From the NCBI RefSeq assembly GCF_001514065.1, contig NZ_KQ948423.1, forward strand, positions 1,015,717 to 1,079,716: a DNA stretch of 64,000 nt. Direction: 5' to 3'. The position numbers and the translations under genes are program-made. Positions 8,684 through 16,598 of this stretch are shown piece after piece. How positions within the stretch are numbered: position 1 is the first letter of the stretch; each line of letters begins with the position of its first letter. This stretch comes from Streptomyces antibioticus. Lineage in GTDB: Bacteria > Actinomycetota > Actinomycetes > Streptomycetales > Streptomycetaceae. A model generated the notes under the pieces. That model was not told where the DNA came from. It made no database searches and saw only the letters and a list, made by a program, of their open reading frames with translations.

Positions 8684-8965
8684 TTACTTGCCCTTGGCGG
8701 CTTCCTTGAGCTTGGAGCCCGCCGAAACCTTCACGCTGTAGCCGGCCGGGATCTGGATCGGGTCGCCGGTCTGCGGGTTGCGCGCGGTGCGAGCGGCACG
8801 GTGGGTGCGCTCGAAGGTCAGGAAGCCGGGGATGGTGACCTTCTCGTCGCCCTTGGCGACGATCTCGCCGACGGTCTCGGCGAAAGCGGCCAGAACGGCG
8901 TCGGCGTCCTTGCGGGTCACCTCGGCGCGGTCGGCCAGCGCGGCCACCAGCTCACTGCGGTTCAT
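8684..8965 (-). CDS. hupA: HU-family nucleoid protein (HupA-type, 93 aa)
   Basis: Histone-like DNA-bending protein. The 93-residue sequence MNRSELVAALADRAEV...AVLAAFAETV...IPGFLTFERTHRAARTARNPQTG...AAGYSVKVSAGSKLK is a canonical HU monomer with the beta-arm Arg/Pro tip (ARNPQTG). It lacks the long Lys/Ala-rich tail of the second Streptomyces HU, HupS, so this is the vegetative HupA type. The ATG at 8965 has GGGAG upstream. Longer in-frame extension to 9094 is not conserved in character. It is convergent with murA; a repeat element and terminators separate them. Confidence 0.95.
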   Translation of the reverse strand: MNRSELVAALADRAEVTRKDADAVLAAFAETVGEIVAKGDEKVTIPGFLTFERTHRAARTARNPQTGDPIQIPAGYSVKVSAGSKLKEAAKGK

Positions 8966-9368
8966 GTTCTTACTCCCGTGTTCTTCTTGCCGTTGAGGCG
9001 TGCCACGCGGCGGAGCCGCATGTTGGGCGCTGTCGTTTGCCGATGCGCCGCGCCCAGAGACGCATCCTGCCCCTACCTGCGGCGGGAAAGCCAATCCGGC
9101 ACCCGTAGGAGTCGTGAGAACACCCTAGGGAGTCACACGAAAGGCCTGAGCGTGCCCGCCAACCTAACGGGCGGCCGTCGGCCTGGGGTTCCGCGACGCG
9201 CCGATGCAGGGGCCGTGGTGGTGATGCTCACAAGCCCGCACAACCACCCACAGCCCTTGCACAGTACGACACGGCTACGACAGCGGGGCGAGGCGCCCGA
9301 CGCCACGAGGCCCGGCGCCCGGCGTCACGAGGCCCGGCACCCGACGCCACGAGGCCAGGCGCCCGGCG
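8966..9368. other. 403-base intergenic region between hupA and the malic enzyme gene
   Basis: No convincing gene. The hupA promoter should lie in the left part. A 16-base reversed copy of the repeat core is at 9006-9021. The right third (9285-9372) is a 22-bp tandem repeat running into the malic enzyme stop codon and probably serves as its transcription end. Confidence 0.6.
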
Positions 9369-9372
9369 TCAC
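9285..9372. repeat. Four tandem 22-bp repeats at the 3' end of the malic enzyme gene
   Basis: Units start at 9285 (degenerate, about 18/22), 9307, 9329 and 9351. Units 1 and 3 end in cccgacgccac, units 2 and 4 in cccggcgtcac, so the array is two copies of a 44-bp unit. Neighbouring units carry GGCGTC and GACGCC and can pair into hairpins. The last unit overlaps the stop codon. Confidence 0.8.
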
Positions 9373-10784
9373 GCGGTGGCGCCCGCCGCCTTCGCCGCGT
9401 CGCGCACCGCACCGGCGACCGCGCCCGCGACCTTGTCGTTGAAGACGGACGGGATGATGTAGTTCGGGTTCAGCTCGTCCTCGCTCACCACGTCCGACAG
9501 GGCGGTGGCGGCGGCCAGCATCATGTCCGTGTTGACCGTGCGCGACTGGGCGTCGAGCAAACCGCGGAACACACCCGGGAAGACCAGCACGTTGTTGATC
9601 TGGTTCGGGAAGTCGGAGCGGCCGGTGGCCACAACCGCCGCCGTCTGGCGGGCGATTGCCGGGTCGACCTCGGGGTCCGGGTTCGCGAGCGCGAACACGA
9701 TCGCCCCCTCGGCCATCGCGGCCACGTCGTCGCCGTCGAGGACGTTGGGCGCGGAGACGCCGATGAAGACGTCGGCGCCGCGCACCGCTTCCTTCAGCGT
9801 GCCGGTCAGGCCCTCGGGGTTGGTGTTGTCGGCGATCCAGCGCAGCGGCGAGTCGGCGGCGGCTTCGACGAGGTCCTCGCGGCCGGAGTGCACGACACCG
9901 TGGATGTCGGCGACGACGGCGTTCTTCACGCCCGCGGCGAGCAGCAGCTTGAGGATGGCCGTACCGGCCGCGCCGGCGCCGGACATGACGACGCGGATGT
10001 TCTCAATTGCCTTGCCGGTGACGCGAAGTGCGTTCTTCAGGGCGGCGAGGACGACGATCGCGGTGCCGTGCTGGTCGTCGTGGAAGACGGGGATGTCGAG
10101 GGCCTCGCGCAGCCGCGCCTCGATCTCGAAGCAGCGGGGGGCGGAGATGTCCTCCAGGTTGATGCCGGCGAACCCGGGGGCGATCGCCTTGACGATCTCG
10201 ACGATCGCGTCGGTGTCCTGGGTGTCGAGGCAGAGCGGCCAGGCGTCGATGCCGGCGAACCGCTTGAAGAGGGCCGCCTTGCCCTCCATGACCGGCAGCG
10301 CGGCCTTGGGGCCGATGTTGCCCAGGCCGAGAACGGCCGAACCGTCCGTCACGACCGCAACGGAGTTGCGCTTGATGGTGAGACGGCGGGCGTCCTCGGG
10401 GTTCTCGGCGATCGCCATGCAGACGCGGGCCACGCCGGGGGTGTAGATCATCGAGAGGTCGTCGCGGTTGCGGATGGGGTGCTTGGACGCCATCTCGATC
10501 TTGCCGCCGAGGTGCATCAGGAACGTACGGTCGGAGACCTTGCCGAGCGTGACGCCCTCGATGCCGCGCAGCTGTTCGACGATCTCGTCGGCGTGCGCCG
10601 TGGAGGTGGCCGCGATGGTGACGTCGATCCGGAGCTTCTCGTGGCCGGAGGCGGTCACGTCGAGGCCGGTCACCGAGCCTCCGTGGGACTCGACGGCTCC
10701 GGTGAGCTGGGAGACCGCGGTTCCGCTCGCGGGCACCTCCAGCCGGACCGTCATCGAGTAGGAGACGCTGGGCGCCGTTGCCAT
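9369..10784 (-). CDS. ACT domain-containing NAD(P)-dependent malic enzyme
   Basis: Oxidatively decarboxylates malate to pyruvate. The 471-residue protein begins with an ACT-like regulatory domain (about 1-80, SVSYSMTVRLEVPASGTAVSQLT...), an addition that suggests allosteric control by a small molecule. The malic enzyme core follows: YTPGVARVCMAIAENP (catalytic Tyr region), VVTDGSAVLGLGNIGP, GINLEDISAPRCFEIE with the metal-binding acidic residues, HDDQHGTAIVVLAAL, then a Rossmann fold with GAGAAGTAI. The ATG at 10784 has AGAGGAAG upstream. Cofactor preference cannot be settled by eye. It is followed by tandem repeats and preceded by a structured intergenic region. Confidence 0.94.
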   Translation of the reverse strand: MATAPSVSYSMTVRLEVPASGTAVSQLTGAVESHGGSVTGLDVTASGHEKLRIDVTIAATSTAHADEIVEQLRGIEGVTLGKVSDRTFLMHLGGKIEMASKHPIRNRDDLSMIYTPGVARVCMAIAENPEDARRLTIKRNSVAVVTDGSAVLGLGNIGPKAALPVMEGKAALFKRFAGIDAWPLCLDTQDTDAIVEIVKAIAPGFAGINLEDISAPRCFEIEARLREALDIPVFHDDQHGTAIVVLAALKNALRVTGKAIENIRVVMSGAGAAGTAILKLLLAAGVKNAVVADIHGVVHSGREDLVEAAADSPLRWIADNTNPEGLTGTLKEAVRGADVFIGVSAPNVLDGDDVAAMAEGAIVFALANPDPEVDPAIARQTAAVVATGRSDFPNQINNVLVFPGVFRGLLDAQSRTVNTDMMLAAATALSDVVSEDELNPNYIIPSVFNDKVAGAVAGAVRDAAKAAGATA

Positions 10785-10901
10785 GGCCGACTTCCTCTGC
10801 TTTCACCTGTGATGCTGTATGACGCGGTATGCCGTCCGATCGTCGCACCTACTGATGAGTAGGCGTTAGCCGCGCTGGATTGCGAACGTTTTGTTCACAG
10901 C

Positions 10902-10944
10902 AGAAGAGGCCCACGTCACGTTTTCCGCGACGTGGACCTCTTCT
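10902..10944 (-). terminator. Hairpin terminator downstream of the helicase gene / candidate sRNA
   Basis: Sixteen-base arms at 10902-10917 and 10929-10944 (agaagaggcccacgtc against gacgtggacctcttct, one mismatch) with an 11-base loop. Its position would end transcripts from the helicase gene or the candidate sRNA before they reach the malic enzyme gene. Confidence 0.75.
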
Positions 10945-11041
10945 TTCGCTCAGTGACACCGACCCGCCATGCTCGCCTCGCGGCAAGTGGTCCCTCTAAG
11001 GGACGAAGGTTGGGCCCGGGGGCTTGGATCGGGCCGGTGCC
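10902..11041 (-). ncRNA. Candidate small RNA between helicase and malic enzyme genes
   Basis: The 329-base gap 10785-11113 has no gene but its minus strand is heavily structured. In order from the 5' end: a stem GGCCCG/CGGGCC (11035-11030 with 11018-11013), a hairpin GTCCC-TTAGA-GGGAC (11004-10990), a hairpin closed by a GCGA tetraloop (10987-10972), and a long terminator-like hairpin (10944-10902). A -10-like TAGCCT is at 11053-11048, with no clear -35. The arrangement (promoter-like box, three compact stems, terminator) suggests an independent transcript of roughly 140 nt, but a processed helicase 3' end is equally possible. Confidence 0.35.
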
Positions 11042-11113
11042 ACACCCAGGCTAACAAACGGATCCCGTAAGGCCATTCCCGTCTCGAGAGTTCTTCGAGA
11101 ACCAGGGCGTGGC

Positions 11114-13471
11114 CTAATCCCGCAGCAGGTCAGGCACGCCGGTCCCGTCCGGCTGGTCCCGGTCGCCCGACACGATCGTCAGCTGCTGGGTCGCCCGGGT
11201 GAGGGCCACGTACAGCACCCGCAGGCCGGCCGGGGACTCGTCCGCGATCTCGGCCGGGGAGACGACGATCGTGGCGTCGTACTCCAGGCCCTTGGCCTCC
11301 AGGCTGCCGAGGGCCACCACCCGGTCGCCGAGCCCGGCGAGCCAGCGGGCGGCCTCCTCGCGGCGCTGCATGGCGACGACGACGCCGACGGTGCCGTCGA
11401 CGCGGTCGAGGAGACGGGCGGCCTCGGCGCGGACGGTGGCCGCGAGCGAGTCCCGTACGACCGTGAAGCGGGGCTCGACCCCGGTGGAGCGGACCGCCGA
11501 GGGGGATGTGGACCCCGGCATGGCGAGGGCCAGCACCTTCGCGGCGAGTTCGGCGATCTCGGCCGGGTTGCGGTAGTTCACCGTGAGCTGGAAGCGGCGG
11601 CGGGGGCGGGTGCCGAGGGCCTCGTCGCGGGCCTCGGCAGCCTCGTCGGGGTCGGACCAGGAGGACTGGGCCGGGTCGCCGACGACCGTCCAGGTGGCGT
11701 GCCGGCCGCGGCGGCCGACCATGCGCCACTGCATCGGCGTGAGGTCCTGGGCCTCGTCGACGATGACGTGGGCGTACTCGGTGCGCTCCTGGGCGAGCCG
11801 TTCGGCCCGCTCGCGCTGCGATTCCTCGCGCACCGGCATCAGCTCCTCCAGGCCGGTGAGCTGGTCGAGCGGATCCAGTTCGCGCTTCTTCCGGGGGCGC
11901 GCCGGGGTGCCAAGGATGGCCTGGAGCTCGTCGAGCATGGCGATGTCGTGCACGGACCACCCGTCCCGCTTCAGCGAGCGGGCGACCCTGCGGACCTCGC
12001 CGGGGTTGAGGATGCGGCGGGCCCAGCGGCCGAGGCGGCGCTCGTCGGCCATGGCGGCCATGACGTCCTTCGGGGTGAGCTCGGGCCACCAGGCGTTCAG
12101 GAAGTCGAGGAAGGCGTCCTCGGAGCTGACGTCCTCGTCGAAGGAGGAGCGCAGCTCGGCGGCCAGCTCGGGGTCGGTGTGCCGGCCGGCCGCGCCGGAC
12201 TGCGCCCACAGGGCGTCCAGGAGGAGCTTGCGGGCGCGGGGGCGCAGCAGGTTCACGGGCGCGGTGCCGCCGAGGGCGTTGTGCCGGATGCGGTCCAGCT
12301 CGGCGGACTCCAGCTCCAGGCGGCGGCCGAAGGCGACGACGCGCAGGCGGGTGGGGGTGCCGGCGGGGCGGGCCGCGGTGTCCTCGTCGTCCTCGCCGAG
12401 GGCGAGCTGTCCGCCGGCCGGCCTGGTCTCCAGCGCCCCTCGCGCCGCCTTCCGCAGGACCTTGAGCATGCGGTACGAGCCCTTGGCGCGGGCGACGGCC
12501 GGGCTGTCGTACAGCGTGGCCTCGGCGCCGTCGACGAGGGAGCCGATGGCGCGGATGGCGACCTGGCCCTCCTCGCCGAGGGAGGGCAGGACGCCCTCGG
12601 TGTAGGCGACCAGGAGCGGGGTCGGCGAGACGATGAGGATGCCGCCCGAGTAGCGGCGCCGGTCCTGGTAGAGGAGGTAGGCGGCGCGGTGCAGGGCGAC
12701 GGCCGTCTTGCCGGTGCCCGGGCCGCCCTCGACGTAGGTCACGGAGGCGGCGGGGGCGCGGATGACCAGGTCCTGCTCGGCCTGGATGGAGGCGACGATG
12801 TCCCGCATGGTGTGGCTGCGGGCCTGGCCGAGGGCGGCCATCAGGGCGCCGTCGCCGATGACGGGCAGTTCGTGGCCGTCGAGGAAGGCCCTGAGCTCGG
12901 GGCGCATCAGGTCGTCCTCGACACCGAGGACGCGGCGCCCCTTGGAGCGGATGACCCGGCGGCGCACGACCCGGCCCGGGTCCACCGGGGTGGACCGGTA
13001 GAAGGGCGCCGCGGCCGGGGCCCGCCAGTCGATGACGAGCGGGGCGTACTCGGAGTCGAGGACCCCGATGCGCCCGATGTGCAGGGTCTCGGCGATGTCG
13101 GCGGTGCTGTCCTCCCGCACGGCGCCTTCGGCGGGCTCGACGGCGGTGTAGGCGCCGTCGGGTCCCTTCTTGCCGTCCTTGCCGAGGAGGAGGTCGATCC
13201 GGCCGAAGAGGAAGTCCTCGAACTCGTTGTTGAGGCGGTTGAGGTGGACGCCGGCCCGGAAGACCTGGGCGTCCCGCTCGGCGAGGGCGCCGGGCGTGCC
13301 GACCTGGCCTCGCTTGGCCGCGTCGTTCATGAGGAACTCGGCCTCGTGGATCTTCTCCTCGAGACGCCGGTAGACCCGGTCGAGATGGTCCTGTTCGACG
13401 CTGATCTCCCGGTCACGAACGGAATCGTGATCCGGACCGACCGCGGATTCCTGCTGAGCCTGAGCGGCCAC
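11114..13471 (-). CDS. HelD-like superfamily 1 ATPase (RNA polymerase-associated helicase family)
   Basis: 785-residue UvrD/Rep-superfamily ATPase. The N-terminal ~230 residues contain a coiled-coil-rich arm (EQDHLDRVYRRLEEKIHEAEFLM...) and a segment (VLDSEYAPLVIDWRAPAAAPFYR) typical of HelD proteins. Walker A is GGPGTGKT (249-256); Walker B/motif II is IVDEAQD; motif III GDPAQS and motif VI YVALTRA are present. HelD proteins in Gram-positives bind RNA polymerase and free it from stalled or rifampicin-bound complexes; the actinobacterial HelR is one example. Whether this one confers rifampicin tolerance is inference. The GTG at 13471 has AGGGGG upstream. It sits 83 bases from the anti-sigma gene and may share its transcript. 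Confidence 0.88.
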   Translation of the reverse strand: MAAQAQQESAVGPDHDSVRDREISVEQDHLDRVYRRLEEKIHEAEFLMNDAAKRGQVGTPGALAERDAQVFRAGVHLNRLNNEFEDFLFGRIDLLLGKDGKKGPDGAYTAVEPAEGAVREDSTADIAETLHIGRIGVLDSEYAPLVIDWRAPAAAPFYRSTPVDPGRVVRRRVIRSKGRRVLGVEDDLMRPELRAFLDGHELPVIGDGALMAALGQARSHTMRDIVASIQAEQDLVIRAPAASVTYVEGGPGTGKTAVALHRAAYLLYQDRRRYSGGILIVSPTPLLVAYTEGVLPSLGEEGQVAIRAIGSLVDGAEATLYDSPAVARAKGSYRMLKVLRKAARGALETRPAGGQLALGEDDEDTAARPAGTPTRLRVVAFGRRLELESAELDRIRHNALGGTAPVNLLRPRARKLLLDALWAQSGAAGRHTDPELAAELRSSFDEDVSSEDAFLDFLNAWWPELTPKDVMAAMADERRLGRWARRILNPGEVRRVARSLKRDGWSVHDIAMLDELQAILGTPARPRKKRELDPLDQLTGLEELMPVREESQRERAERLAQERTEYAHVIVDEAQDLTPMQWRMVGRRGRHATWTVVGDPAQSSWSDPDEAAEARDEALGTRPRRRFQLTVNYRNPAEIAELAAKVLALAMPGSTSPSAVRSTGVEPRFTVVRDSLAATVRAEAARLLDRVDGTVGVVVAMQRREEAARWLAGLGDRVVALGSLEAKGLEYDATIVVSPAEIADESPAGLRVLYVALTRATQQLTIVSGDRDQPDGTGVPDLLRD

Positions 13472-13554
13472 CGGGCCCCCTTCTGACGTGCTGGGCAGCC
13501 GTCAACCCTAAGTGAAGGGGGCCGGTGGAAGCTACGCGTCGGCCGTCACGCGTT

Positions 13555-14379
13555 CTACGCGTCGACCTGGACGAGCTTCTTGCCGTCGAAGGTCATGACC
13601 TCGAAGTGGTCGATCTGGTTCGGGTCGAAGGCCGCGCCGCCGTGGACGTAGAGGGGCTGCTTGGCCTCTTCGGTCTTGGCGTTCGGGATGCCGTAGCCCC
13701 AGTTCGGGACGGACCAGGAGGTGACCGTCTCGCGTTCGCCGTTCTTGCCGACGGCGATCAGGGAGCACTTCTCGGGACCCGTCACGTTCTTCAGCTGGAG
13801 GACCGCGTGGGTGCCCCAGTCCTTCTTCTCCACCGCGACGGTCGCGGTGACGTCGGTGCCGGGGTCGGTCGCGGTGACCTTGTCCTTGATGACGTCGAAG
13901 GCTTCCTTGGCGGGGCTGACGGTGGTGTGCGCGGAAACGTTCCCACCCGAGTCGTCGCCCGTCGCTCCCACGGCGACCAGCGGACCGCCGATGATCAGCG
14001 CGGCAGCCGCGGCGACCATGTAGAAGCTGCGCCGGCGCTTCTGGGCGCGGCGTTCGGCGACCTCGTCGACCAGCTTGTTCACCAGCCGCGGACTGGGCTT
14101 GGCGGACAGCGACTCGCCGATCGCGGGCGACCCGGTCCCGGGCAGGTCCGCGAGCGCGGCCAGCATCGGTTCCATCCCGGCGAGTTCGTCGAGCTGCTGG
14201 GCGCACCACTCGCATCCGGCGAGATGCATCTCGAAAGCGGTTGCCTCGGCGTCGTCGAGGATCCCGAGGGCGTAGGCGCCGACGGTCTCGTGCTCGCTCG
14301 GCACCGGAGATCCCTGCATAGCCCCAGACATACCCGAACCACCTGTGCCGAATCCCTGGTTTCCCCCGTAAACACTCAT
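13555..14379 (-). CDS. rsuA: Zinc-binding anti-sigma factor (RsuA-like)
   Basis: Membrane anti-sigma factor that should hold the adjacent ECF sigma. The cytoplasmic N-terminus carries the zinc anti-sigma motif H-x3-C-x2-C (His52, Cys56, Cys59, MHLAGCEWC). One transmembrane helix follows a basic stretch (QKRRRSFYMVAAAAALIIGGPLVAVGA), and the C-terminal ~135 residues are extracellular and may sense a signal. The ATG at 14379 overlaps the sigma gene's TGA by one base (TGATG); a GTG one codon earlier is the alternative. The S. coelicolor neighbour order helicase-rsuA-sigU, as I remember it, supports the symbol. Confidence 0.88.
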   Translation of the reverse strand: MSVYGGNQGFGTGGSGMSGAMQGSPVPSEHETVGAYALGILDDAEATAFEMHLAGCEWCAQQLDELAGMEPMLAALADLPGTGSPAIGESLSAKPSPRLVNKLVDEVAERRAQKRRRSFYMVAAAAALIIGGPLVAVGATGDDSGGNVSAHTTVSPAKEAFDVIKDKVTATDPGTDVTATVAVEKKDWGTHAVLQLKNVTGPEKCSLIAVGKNGERETVTSWSVPNWGYGIPNAKTEEAKQPLYVHGGAAFDPNQIDHFEVMTFDGKKLVQVDA

Positions 14380-14954
14380 CACGCCGTCACCCCCCGCTCC
14401 TCCAGTGCCAGCTTCATCGACCGCAGGGCATAGAAGACCCGCGAGCGGACGGTGCCGCTGGGTATTCCGAGCGTCTCAGCCGCCTCATTGACGGTACGCC
14501 CCTTGAAGTACGTCTCGACGAGCACCTCCCGGTGCGCGGGAGTCAGGTCGTCGAGCGCGTCCGACAGCGTCATCAACCACAGCGCCTTGTCGATCTCGTC
14601 CTCCGCGGGGATGACCTCCAGCGGCGACGGATCGACCTCCTGCGGCCGGGCCTGCCGGCTTCGGTGGCCGTCGATGACGATGCGCCGGGCAACCGTCACC
14701 AGCCAGGGGCGTACAGATCCGGTCGCTCGATTGAGCTGACCGGCGTTCTTCCAGGCACGGATCAGCGTCTCCTGCACGACGTCCTCGGCTCTTTGCCGGT
14801 CTCCCGCGACCAGCCTGAGCACATACGCGAGCAGGGGTCCCGCGTGCTCTCTGTACAGAGCACGCATGAGCTCCTCATCAGGTTCCGAGGGCTGGGACAT
14901 GCGATGTCGGGCCCTCGATCCACGTTCATTGGCCACGACGGAATCCTTGCGCAC
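14379..14954 (-). CDS. sigU: ECF RNA polymerase sigma factor (SigU-like)
   Basis: Extracytoplasmic-function sigma factor of 191 residues with sigma region 2 (MRALYREHAGPLLAYVLRLV...AEDVVQETLIRAWKN) and region 4 (LTPAHREVLVETYFKGRTVNEAAETLGIPSGTVRSRVFYALRSM), the latter containing the -35-binding helix-turn-helix. It lacks regions 1 and 3, as expected. I chose the GTG at 14954, five bases after GGAGG; a GTG at 14960 is too close to the ribosome site. Another possible start is the ATG at 14900. It is cotranscribed with, and overlaps, its anti-sigma gene. Two GTGACGTGAC direct repeats lie 80-110 bases upstream and may belong to its promoter region. Confidence 0.9.
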   Translation of the reverse strand: MRKDSVVANERGSRARHRMSQPSEPDEELMRALYREHAGPLLAYVLRLVAGDRQRAEDVVQETLIRAWKNAGQLNRATGSVRPWLVTVARRIVIDGHRSRQARPQEVDPSPLEVIPAEDEIDKALWLMTLSDALDDLTPAHREVLVETYFKGRTVNEAAETLGIPSGTVRSRVFYALRSMKLALEERGVTA

Positions 14955-15032
14955 GCCCACCTCCGATGTCCGGGGGTTCCCCCGACCGGTCGCTCAACAC
15001 GGGGTACGGACGCGGGCTGTTGTGTGTTCAAA

Positions 15033-15065
15033 GTGACGTGACAGTTTTCTTCCGGGTGACGTGAC
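15033..15065. promoter_or_regulatory. Two direct repeats GTGACGTGAC upstream of sigU
   Basis: Identical ten-base copies at 15033-15042 and 15056-15065, 23 bases apart start to start, about two helical turns. They lie between the CGNR-protein gene and sigU, 80-110 bases ahead of sigU. They could bind a dimeric regulator; the factor is unknown. Confidence 0.45.
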
Positions 15066-15240
15066 GAGGGGGGACATGCACGCACATTCCCACCGTGCGA
15101 TCTTTACATTTCCACCACATCGGCAAGATCGGCTCGGCTGCCCGTGGCGCGGCCGGAGTAAACGACGTGTAATCGAAATCACTTCGACGCTCGCTCCACA
15201 GAAGCCGCATAACGGACGCCCGGGTTCCGCCGTGGTCCCC

Positions 15241-15822
15241 TCAAGCACGCGCGAGGGCCGCGCGACGGCGGTGCCGGGCCACCCTTTCGCGGTTCCCGCA
15301 GACCTCACTGGAGCACCAGCGCCTCCTGCGTCCCCGTGAGGTGTCGAGGTAGACGATCGGGCAGTTGTCGCCGGCGCACTGCCTCAGACCCGCCCGCGCG
15401 AGCGGATCGGTGAGCAGTTCGACGGCGTCCCGGGCGATCGCCCCGAGCAGCGCGGCCAGTTCGGGCGGACCGTCCAATTGCCGTACGAGGGTGCCGTCTT
15501 CGGCCGACACGGCGCACGGGGCCGGGGGCGCGGCCCGGGCGAGCTCGTTGACGCGGGCCAGCGCGATGTCCGTGCCGGCGGACCCCGGCCGCACCAACTG
15601 TCCTGTTCGGCCCCTCAGTTCACGGAAGCCCACCAGCCAGGAGACGCCGGCGTGCGTCAGCGGGGTGTCCGCCGGGACAAGGCCGGAACCGACGATCCAG
15701 GCGCACAGCACCTCGACCGAGTCGAGCCGTTCGACGGGGTGGGTGGTCGCGAGGAGGTCGAGGCAGATCCGTCCGGCGTCGAACCGCAGCTCGTACGGGG
15801 CCGCGGCCGTATCAAGTGCCAT
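15241..15822 (-). CDS. ABATE/CGNR zinc-finger protein, probable transcription regulator
   Basis: 193-residue protein with an N-terminal stress-induced ABATE-type domain (FDAGRICLDLLATTHPVERLDSVEVLCAWIVGSGLV) and a C-terminal CGNR zinc finger (about 150-193): CAGDNCPIVYLD followed by RRRRWCSSEVCGNRERVARHRRR. The C-x4-C and C-x4-CGNR pairs are complete. Such proteins are thought to bind DNA but few have been characterised. The ATG at 15822 gives the conserved start; longer upstream frame is not protein-like. It is divergent from a DUF1772 membrane protein gene; the 204-base region between them holds repeated sequence that could be its operator. Confidence 0.85.
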   Translation of the reverse strand: MALDTAAAPYELRFDAGRICLDLLATTHPVERLDSVEVLCAWIVGSGLVPADTPLTHAGVSWLVGFRELRGRTGQLVRPGSAGTDIALARVNELARAAPPAPCAVSAEDGTLVRQLDGPPELAALLGAIARDAVELLTDPLARAGLRQCAGDNCPIVYLDTSRGRRRRWCSSEVCGNRERVARHRRRAALARA

Positions 15823-15849
15823 GTGCCTGTCACCGCCTTGGGGTGCCGT

Positions 15850-15901
15850 GAGAAACGGTTCCGGGAGAGTTCCGGGAGAAAACTCCGGGAGAAACGGTTC
15901 C
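15850..15901. promoter_or_regulatory. Repeated motif cluster between CGNR regulator and DUF1772 genes
   Basis: GAGAAACGGTTCC occurs twice (15850-15862 and 15889-15901, 39 bases apart), and TCCGGGAGA occurs three times in and between. The cluster lies in the divergent intergenic region 28-80 bases upstream of the CGNR gene, a plausible autoregulatory operator. Confidence 0.45.
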
Positions 15902-16026
15902 CTCTCACAGTGCCCTCCCGCCCGCGCCGCCGGAAGCCCTCGTACCGGCGGCGCGTGGACGCAGGCGTATGGGGCTGGGCGTCTCGGCCATGTCGGCGGC
16001 GGTCCCGGGCCCGTTGACTGGAGGAC

Positions 16027-16569
16027 ATGACGAAGCGAAGCGGTACGACGGGCGGGGTACTGGGGGCGGCCACGGTCGCCATGGGGCTGATCGCGGGGAC
16101 GTTCTACGTGTTCGCGTGCGCGGTGATGCCGGGGCTGGCCCGCAGTGACGACCGGGTCTACGTCGAGGTGATGCGGAACATCAACGGCGTCATCCAGAAC
16201 CCGGTGTTCATGCTCAGCTTCCTCGGGGCACTGCTGCTGACCGGGGTGGCGGCGTGGCAGGGCCGCGGGGAGCCGCACCGCCGGTGGGTGTGGGCGGCCC
16301 TCGCCGCGTACGCCCTCGCCTTCCTGGTGACGGTCGCCTTCAACATCCCGCTCAACAACGCCTTGGACACCGCCACCGACCCGACCACCGCACGCGCCGA
16401 CTTCGAGGACGCGTGGGTGGCGTGGAACGTGGTGCGGGGGGTGCTGTCGACGGTGGCCGTGGGGTGTTTGGCGAGGGCGCTGCTGGTGCGGGGGCGGTCT
16501 TACGGGTCGGCGTCGGCGTACTCGGCGTCGGCAGCGGGGTCGGCAGCCCGATCCAGCGCCGCCAGGTGA
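16027..16569 (+). CDS. DUF1772 (anthrone oxygenase-like) membrane protein
   Basis: 180-residue integral membrane protein with four predicted helices (about 9-33, 60-77, 86-108, 135-153). The features FNIPLNNAL and the FEDAWVAWNVVRGVLS segment before the last helix are typical of the DUF1772 family, whose best-known members are anthrone oxygenase-like proteins; activity of this member is unknown. The C-terminus is Ser/Ala-rich. It is divergent from the CGNR regulator and convergent with nnaR, 29 bases between stops. Confidence 0.8.
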   Translation: MTKRSGTTGGVLGAATVAMGLIAGTFYVFACAVMPGLARSDDRVYVEVMRNINGVIQNPVFMLSFLGALLLTGVAAWQGRGEPHRRWVWAALAAYALAFLVTVAFNIPLNNALDTATDPTTARADFEDAWVAWNVVRGVLSTVAVGCLARALLVRGRSYGSASAYSASAAGSAARSSAAR

Positions 16570-16598
16570 CCCCCTCGGCCCCTACGCCCCACCAGCCC

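Noticed and set aside
9285-9372. Possible CRISPR array
   Set aside because: Units are contiguous with no spacers and no cas genes are nearby.
11024-13486. Very long open frame antisense to the HelD-like helicase
   Set aside because: Typical GC-rich shadow: composition is Gly/Val/Asp-rich without domains, and the opposite strand encodes clear helicase motifs.
14731-14746. CTCGATTGAGCT in the sigma gene as another copy of the CTCAATTGARGCTCAA element
   Set aside because: Single partial match inside coding sequence, lacking the companion blocks.
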